Shown here in pieces: positions 15,611 to 21,423 of a stretch of 21,423 nucleotides of DNA. Position 1 is the first letter of the stretch. Each line of letters starts with the position of its first letter. Source of the stretch: an uncultured Clostridium sp. (lineage in GTDB: Bacteria; Bacillota; Clostridia; Clostridiales; Clostridiaceae); assembly GCA_900543325.1 (NCBI GenBank), contig UQQU01000060.1:1-21423 (forward strand), read 5' to 3'. The notes under the pieces were generated by a model that did not search any database, was not told where the DNA came from, and worked only from the letters and a program-made list of their open reading frames with translations. The position numbers were made by a program, and so were the translations under genes.

Positions 15611-17086
15611 ATGAGTAGATTAATAATTAATACACATAATAAAAAATCAAAAATAAGTAAGGAAATATACGGACACTTTTCAGAACATCTAGGAAGATGT
15701 ATATATGAAGGAATATATGTTGGAGAAGATTCAGAAATACCTAATGTAAATGGAATGAGAATTGACGTTGTACAAGCACTTAAGGAAATTAAGATTCCAG
15801 TATTACGTTGGCCAGGTGGGTGCTTTGCAGATGAATATCATTGGATGGATGGAATAGGACCAAAGGAAAATCGTAAAAAAATGATAAATACACATTGGGG
15901 TGGCCTTGTAGAAGATAATAGTTTTGGTACACATGAGTTTATGGAATTATGTAGACAATTAGAATGTGAACCGTATATTAATGGAAATCTTGGTAGTGGA
16001 ACAGTTCAAGAAATGTCTGAATGGGTAGAATACTTAACTTTTGATGGTATTTCACCAATGGCAGATTTAAGAAAACAAAATGGGCATGAAGCTCCATGGA
16101 AGGTTAAGTACTTTGGTGTAGGTAATGAAAATTGGGGCTGTGGTGGAAATATGACACCAGAGTTTTATGCAAATATGTATAGAAGGTATCAAACATACTG
16201 TAGAAATTATGGCGAAAATAAGCTTTATAAAATTGCTTGTGGGCCAAATATAGATGATTATAATTGGACTGAGCAAGTTATGAAAATTGCTGGTAACTAT
16301 ATGGATGGTTTATCATTACATTACTATACTCACCCAGGTGAATGGGAAAATAAAGGACCAGCAACAGGATTTGATGAAGTTGTATGGTATGAAACAATGA
16401 AAAGAACTTTAAAAATGGAAGAGTTAGTAAGTAAGCATTTAGAAATAATGAATAAGTATGATCCAGAAAAGAAAGTTGATTTAATTGTTGATGAATGGGG
16501 ATCATGGTATGCTGTTGAGCCAGGAACTAATCCAGGATTTTTATATCAACAAAATACAATGAGGGATGCACTTATAGCCGGTATTAACTTGAATATATTT
16601 AATAAGCATAGTGATAGAGTAAAAATGACTAATATAGCTCAAGTAGTTAATGTTTTACAATCTGTTATTTTAACAGAGGGAGAAAAAATGATTTTAACCC
16701 CAACTTATCATGTATTTAATATGTATAAAAATCACCAAGAAGCAACGTTAGTTGAAAGCTTTGTAGAAACTAAAATGATTGGTATTGGTGAAGAGTATCA
16801 AGTTCCAAATTTAAATGAATCAGTTTCTGTAGATAGTGAAGGGCGAATTAATATAACTATAAATAACTTATCTATTGATGAATCTTATGATATCGAAGGA
16901 ATAATAGTTGATAGGCCAGTGAAGGCTGTTAGCGCTACTATTTTAACTAATAAAATGGATGCACATAATACATTTGATAATCCAGATGTGGTTAAGCCAG
17001 AAGAATTTAATGATTTTGTTGTAACATCACAAGGGTTAGACTTTAATATTCCACCTTGTAGTGTAATTAGCTTTGTTATTGAGTAA
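15611..17086 (+). CDS. abfA: Alpha-L-arabinofuranosidase, GH51, intracellular
   Basis: 491 residues with a TIM barrel and C-terminal beta-sandwich. Catalytic acid/base Glu173 is in GNENWGCGG and the nucleophile Glu295 in DEWGSWY; LRWPGGCFADEYHW, LHYYTHPGEW and LTPTYHVFNMY are GH51 landmarks. No signal peptide, so it works in the cytoplasm, releasing arabinose from imported arabino-oligosaccharides. ATG 15611 follows a modest AAGGGG site. It lies 29 bases after araA and 3 bases before the next gene, so it belongs to the arabinose operon. Its presumed partner is the surface GH43 enzyme downstream, which is broken. Confidence 0.93.
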   Translation: MSRLIINTHNKKSKISKEIYGHFSEHLGRCIYEGIYVGEDSEIPNVNGMRIDVVQALKEIKIPVLRWPGGCFADEYHWMDGIGPKENRKKMINTHWGGLVEDNSFGTHEFMELCRQLECEPYINGNLGSGTVQEMSEWVEYLTFDGISPMADLRKQNGHEAPWKVKYFGVGNENWGCGGNMTPEFYANMYRRYQTYCRNYGENKLYKIACGPNIDDYNWTEQVMKIAGNYMDGLSLHYYTHPGEWENKGPATGFDEVVWYETMKRTLKMEELVSKHLEIMNKYDPEKKVDLIVDEWGSWYAVEPGTNPGFLYQQNTMRDALIAGINLNIFNKHSDRVKMTNIAQVVNVLQSVILTEGEKMILTPTYHVFNMYKNHQEATLVESFVETKMIGIGEEYQVPNLNESVSVDSEGRINITINNLSIDESYDIEGIIVDRPVKAVSATILTNKMDAHNTFDNPDVVKPEEFNDFVVTSQGLDFNIPPCSVISFVIE

Positions 17087-17089
17087 TTT

Positions 17090-17353
17090 ATGGGAAATAG
17101 ATTTTGTAAAAAATGTTTATTAGATAAAGTAATGGGCGCTGCAGAATACAAGCATATGAAGGACTATATTAAAAGTATAGACTATGATATTAAAACTCCA
17201 GAAGAAGATTATAATATGAGATTAAATACTTGCATGGAGTGTGATAATCTTATAAACGGAATGTGCAAATTATGTGGTTGCTTTGTTGAAATGAGAGCAG
17301 CTGTGAAAAAAAATTATTGTCCTAATATAGATAAAAAGTGGGATAAGATTTAA
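17090..17353 (+). CDS. Small cysteine-rich protein (DUF6171-like)
   Basis: 87 residues with eight Cys: C6xxC9, C48xxC51, C59xxC62xC64 and C77, a pattern suited to one or two zinc or iron sites. It resembles the DUF6171 family of short Firmicutes proteins, whose role is unknown; that name is from memory. The start is three bases after the GH51 stop and there is no clear ribosome site of its own, so it is probably made by translational coupling. Such a tight link with a glycosidase gene is worth noting, but no role in arabinose use can be read from the sequence. It closes the operon before a terminator-like hairpin. Confidence 0.65.
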   Translation: MGNRFCKKCLLDKVMGAAEYKHMKDYIKSIDYDIKTPEEDYNMRLNTCMECDNLINGMCKLCGCFVEMRAAVKKNYCPNIDKKWDKI

Positions 17354-17400
17354 TAGAAATTTTCAAATATATAGAATTAAATAATATTTATACTAAAGTT

Positions 17401-17455
17401 AAGGCATATATCGGAAATAAAATTAATTTAGATATATGCCTAATCTTATTTGTAT
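17401..17455 (+). terminator. Probable terminator of the arabinose operon
   Basis: GGCATATATC (17403-17412) pairs with GATATATGCC (17431-17440) across an 18-base loop, followed by TAATCTTATTTGTATTT. The large loop and broken T-run make it weaker than others here. Confidence 0.6.
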
Positions 17456-17557
17456 TTAGATAGTTATTTAAAACTATTATAAAGATTGAAGAAATGAGTA
17501 AATATTAACATTAGATTAGAAATTAATAAAGATAGGGTATAAAGGGGAAAGAAATTT

Positions 17558-20330
17558 ATAAAATCAAAGAAATTAAGAAAGATATTAGCATTTTTAATGA
17601 CGGGAGTTTTAATATCATCTTTTGGATTAATTAGAATTACAACAGCTAAAGAAAAAATAGCTGTTAAAAGCCGTGTTTCTGTACATGATCCTTCAATAAT
17701 TAAAAACGGGGATGAATATTATGTATTTGGATCTCATATAGACGCAGCGAAGTCTGTAGATTTACAAAATTGGACTCAGTTTACTAATGGGTATACAACA
17801 CCAGGTAATGTTATATTTGGTGATTTATCAGAGAACTTAGCTGGTTCATTTGCATGGGCTGGTGAAGACGATTCAGATAGTAAAGGTGGTTTTTCTGTTT
17901 GGGCACCAACTGTATTTTGGAATGATAACTATGTAAACGATGATGGAACTAAAGGAGCATATATGATGTATTATTGTACATCTTCTACTTATAAACGTTC
18001 TGCTATAGGTTATGCAGTATCTCAAAATATTGAGGGGCCATATACTTATGTAGATACTATTATATACTCTGGATTTACTAAAAATGATGCAACAGATTCA
18101 AATAGTATTAAAAATACTAAGTATGTAAATACTCATATAGATGAGCTTATTGAAAAAGGTGTGTTAGAAGGATTAAATGACTCCTGGTTTAATGCTGATG
18201 GTTCATATAACACAAGTTATGCTCCAAATGCAATAGATCCAGAATTATTTTATGATGAAGATGGTCAGCTATGGATGACTTACGGATCTTGGTCAGGTGG
18301 AGTATATATATTAAAAATAAATGATACAAATGGACAACCTATATATCCAGGAACAGATTCAGATCAAGATAGCCTTAATCTTACTGATAGATATTTTGGT
18401 AAGAGAGTATCTGGAGGTTATACACAATCAGGTGAAGGTGCGGATGTAGTATATGATAAAGAAACAGGATATTACTATATGACTGTAACTTATGGTGGGT
18501 TAGCTTCAGATGGTGGATATAATATGAGATTATTTAGATCAGAAAACCCGGATGGTCCATATTTAGATGCAGCAGGAAGAAATGCAGCTTTACCTGGTAA
18601 TGTTAGTAATACTAATTATGGGATTAAGTTAATATCTAATTATAAATTTAATTGTCAAGATAAAGCTCTAAAAGCAGCTGGCCATAATTCAGTTCTTTTA
18701 GAAGAGGATGGAGATAGATATTTGGTTCATCATCAAAGATTTGATGATGGAAGTGAGGGTTCATCAAATGTTTTTAAATAAAGAAGGGTGGTTAGTAGTT
18801 GCTCCTTATGAAAATAATGGAGATGAAATTTCACAAACAGGATATTCAAAGGAAGAAATAGTAGGTAATTATCAATTTATTAACCATGGAACTGACACTA
18901 CAAGTTCTATAGCAAGTACATTAAATATTAGATTAAATGATGACTTTACAGTTAGTGGTGATATAACTGGTACTTGGACTATGGAAAAAGATACTTATTA
19001 TATGACTATAACTACAAATGATATAACTTATAGTGGTGTATTCTTTAAACAACAAGATGAATCATTAGAAGAAAATAAGGTTATGACATTTACTGCTATT
19101 GGAAATAATAATGAATCAGTTTGGGGAAGTAAGCTTGAATTAGATGATTCTCAATCTGTTGATTATGCTGGAAGTTATTTAAAAAATAAAATTCCGAGTG
19201 TAACTAAATCTGATATAGAACTTCCTACATTAGGTGCATATGATACAACAATTACATGGAAATCAAGTAATGAAGATAGTATATCTAATGAAGGAAAAGT
19301 AAAACGTACAGGTGAAGACAAAACTGTTACCCTAATAGCAACTATATCTAAGGGGGAAGCAGTTATTACTAAAGAGTTTAATGTACTTGTTAAGGGAATT
19401 CTAAAAGAGGTTGGAATAGAACCAATTTATAAGTATGATTTTGAAGGTATAGAAGAACAAGGGATTATCAATACAGGTAGTAAGGTTGGAAATGCAACAT
19501 TAGTTGGGACAGCATGTGTTGTTGAGGATGAAGAGAGGGGAAATGTACTAGAGATTATAAATGAAAAAGGTGCAGTAAAGGTTAATTATTTAGAATTGCC
19601 TAAAGATACATTTGAAGGAATTACAGAAGAGGGATATACGGTGAGTATGTGGGTAAATATAGATAAGAATAATCCGAACTATTTTGAGCATAGTGCATTA
19701 TTTGAAGCGAGTATGACTAATGAAGATGGTACTCCTAATTATCCAATGACAAGAATAAGTGCTAACCTTTTTGGAAGAATAAATGCAAATGGAGCATGGT
19801 CAGATGCAACAGAAGTATCTAAACAATTAGAAGGGAATAAGTGGGAATATGTAACTTATACTGTAAGCTCTACTGGAATAGTAGTTTATGTAGATGGTAA
19901 TGAAGTTGCTAGACAAGATAAAGATATAGCGGCTTGCTTTAATGATAATTTCTTAGCTTTAATGAAAGATGTAAGAGTAGGCAGTGGAAATATATGGAAT
20001 GATATGGATATAGCAAATGCTAAATTTGATAATGTTTCAGTTTATAATGTTGCATTATCAGATAAGCAAGTAGAGGCTCTTTATAATGATGAAACAAAGG
20101 AAAATGAAGAGCAAGAAAATCCAGAAGAACCAGGAGATATAGTAAATCCAGAAAATCCGGGAAGTAGTGATACAGGAAATGTTGATTCTGGAAAGAAGCC
20201 AACTGTAAATAATAATTTAAATACATCAAAATTACCGCAAACAGGAGACGTTAATATATTATTTACCTTAGCTTTAGCTGGAGCAAGTGTTACTATTGGG
20301 GGAATAAGCTTAAAAAAGAAAAAATTATAA
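17558..20330 (+). pseudogene. Cell-wall-anchored arabinan endo-1,5-alpha-L-arabinosidase (GH43), start lost and frameshifted
   Basis: Multidomain secreted enzyme. The signal peptide begins IKSKKLRKILAFLMTGVLIS at ATA 17558-17560, eight bases after AAAGGGGAAAG, so ATG seems to have become ATA; the next ATG (17597) would cut off the n-region of the signal. The GH43 propeller follows with base Asp in VHDPSI, second Asp in AIDPELFYDEDG and acid Glu in GEGADV. At about 18751-18760 a 14-base deletion shifts the frame (TAA at 18779). The rest, 18757-20330, holds the GH43 lid domain, a bacterial Ig-like domain, a LamG/concanavalin-like domain, a Pro/Glu-rich linker and LPQTG, hydrophobic helix and KKKK tail for sortase. 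Restoring 14 bases gives exactly 929 codons, confirming one ancestral gene. It would cut arabinan outside the cell for the GH51 enzyme. Confidence 0.88.
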
Positions 20331-20340
20331 TATAGAGTAA

Positions 20341-20384
20341 TTAATAGGGCTGTATCAAAAGTAATTTTGATATAGCCTTATTAA
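20341..20384. terminator. Bidirectional terminator between GH43 and the minus-strand gene
   Basis: A 20-bp stem with two G.U pairs (20341-20360 with 20365-20384) around the loop GTAA. It lies between two convergent genes. T-runs on both sides are short and mixed with A. Confidence 0.75.
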
Positions 20385-20401
20385 TTAAAAAATAAATCTT
20401 A

Positions 20402-21422
20402 TTAATAAATATTTATTTTAGTACCTAAGAGTTTTAGAGAATTAGTGTAACTATAGAATTTTGATGCGTTTAGATATTCATCTTTATTATTACTTTTAAA
20501 TATAAATTGAGTGAAAGAATAATTATATATTTCATTAAATAGTTTTATATTACTCCAATTTTCTCCGTTATTTAAAGAATAAGTAGTATATAAATGATTA
20601 TATTCCATCCACTGACAGTAAATAATATCCTTATATTTAATTATATTTGGAAATAAGCTTGGTATTTTAGTGCTTAAAAATATATTGTTTTGAATATAAG
20701 GAGTTTTATTTTTGAAAAACAAATTCATATATTTACAGTAAAATTGATTTTGATTTTTTTCAGAGTATACAATATGATATATATTTTTCGAATCCTTTAA
20801 TAATGATAAATAAACCTTTGATTTTTTTGAAAAAGTTAATTGAATAGGAGTATCCCACTTTTCTTTATCAAAACTATAGTTAGCCACAAAAAGTTCTTCA
20901 TATCCATCTATTAATTTAAAGTAATAAATCTTTAAATCATTTTCATTTATTATTACTTCAAAATTATTTAAAAGTGTATAATTTAAAAAATCTATGTTGC
21001 TTTTTACCCAAATATTATTTTTTTTATAATAATGCACTAATGCTGAAAAATGAGACTTTTCTTTATTTATCTCATAATAAATTATATGAACTTTATTATC
21101 AAGACGTTTAATAAAAGGAAATTTAATTTTGTATTTATTTGAATCGTATTTTAAAATTACTGTTTTCGATATAATTGAATTATTTATATGTAAATAATTG
21201 AGAAACTTATTTTTTTCAGTGAATAATCCATATATATTATCATTAGAATCTATATCAAAATAAATAGTTGATAGAGATGAAATATCTAATAAAATTTTTT
21301 TGTTTTTTTATTTCAAAATTAGAATTAACATAATTAATAGAAATTCCATTTTCTACAGAAATAGTATATAAATTATTAAATGAATTCCTAATTAATATTG
21401 AGGATTGTTTTATAAATGGCAT
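20402..21422 (-). pseudogene. Asp-box (sialidase-like propeller) protein, one frameshift
   Basis: Function not recognised. The minus strand is open from 20402 to about 21296, well beyond the GTG at 21037, and the reading continues upstream in another frame to ATG 21422 (MPFIKQSSILIRNSFNNLY). The switch lies at A7-C-A7 (21295-21309); one A too many would explain it, giving about 339 residues. TYSLNNGENWS is an Asp-box, and repeated stretches such as KVHIIYYE, NIYHIVYSE and IIYCQWME, about 50 to 60 residues apart, suggest a beta-propeller. No signal peptide is visible in the part seen. The true start may lie outside the window. A sequencing error or phase-variable run is as possible as a true pseudogene. 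Confidence 0.6.
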
Positions 21423-21423
21423 A

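Noticed and set aside
16067..17151. Several minus-strand open frames under the GH51 gene and its end
   Set aside because: They are shadows of a strongly conserved GH51 coding sequence and have no ribosome sites.
20020..20229. Minus-strand open frame under the Pro/Glu-rich linker of the GH43 protein
   Set aside because: The plus frame encodes a clear linker and LPQTG anchor; the minus frame is low-complexity shadow.
21290..21312. Programmed ribosomal frameshift site
   Set aside because: The needed shift is +1 and no stimulatory structure or conserved signal is evident; a homopolymer indel explains it better.
1..21423. Insertion sequence, integron or prophage as the cause of the gene breaks
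   Set aside because: No transposase, integrase, terminal inverted repeats or target duplications were seen at the junctions.

Overview
The window is AT-rich DNA with strong Shine-Dalgarno sites, T-tailed hairpin terminators and codon use typical of Clostridium sensu stricto; the gene set (AraR of the GntR/LacI type, an FGGY kinase in place of a classical AraB, TalC-type transaldolase, LPxTG-anchored arabinanase) also fits a plant-polysaccharide-using clostridium. No rRNA, tRNA, CRISPR array, phage gene or intact insertion sequence was seen.

Layout. 1-4900: the tail of an alpha-L-rhamnosidase (GH78), an intact family IV esterase, a broken iron-containing alcohol dehydrogenase behind a MerR-type promoter, and a head-to-head pair of remnants (aldo/keto reductase, GH1 6-phospho-beta-glucosidase) that have both lost their 5' ends. 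4900-6080: a self-contained module of a DUF2798 membrane protein and a divergent MarR regulator with two identical operators between them. 6060-6420: a graveyard holding a LysR-regulator remnant and a sigma-54 (rpoN) N-terminal remnant. 6450-17350: the L-arabinose cluster: araR, a collapsed sugar ABC transporter, araD, tkt, a ribulokinase-type FGGY kinase, tal, araA, a GH51 arabinofuranosidase and a small Cys-rich protein. 17540-20330: a secreted, sortase-anchored GH43 endo-arabinanase that has lost its ATG and carries a frameshift. 20400-21422: a frameshifted Asp-box (sialidase-like propeller) protein on the minus strand.

How it works together. Arabinan would be cut outside by the GH43 enzyme, short arabino-oligosaccharides split in the cytoplasm by GH51, and arabinose converted by AraA, the kinase and AraD to xylulose-5-phosphate, which Tkt and Tal feed into glycolysis. 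AraR-like boxes lie before araR, before the transporter, and before araD, and a cre-like site lies before the transporter. All cytoplasmic catabolic genes look intact, but the two steps that bring the substrate in (surface GH43 and the ABC importer) are both broken.

The most striking feature is the density and style of gene decay: at least seven gene-internal junctions, several of them explicable as deletions between short direct repeats, with full-length healthy genes in between. The clearest is a 14-base deletion in the GH43 gene that can be reconstructed base by base. This is either recent reductive decay of a sugar-use region or, less likely, assembly error; read mapping would separate the two.
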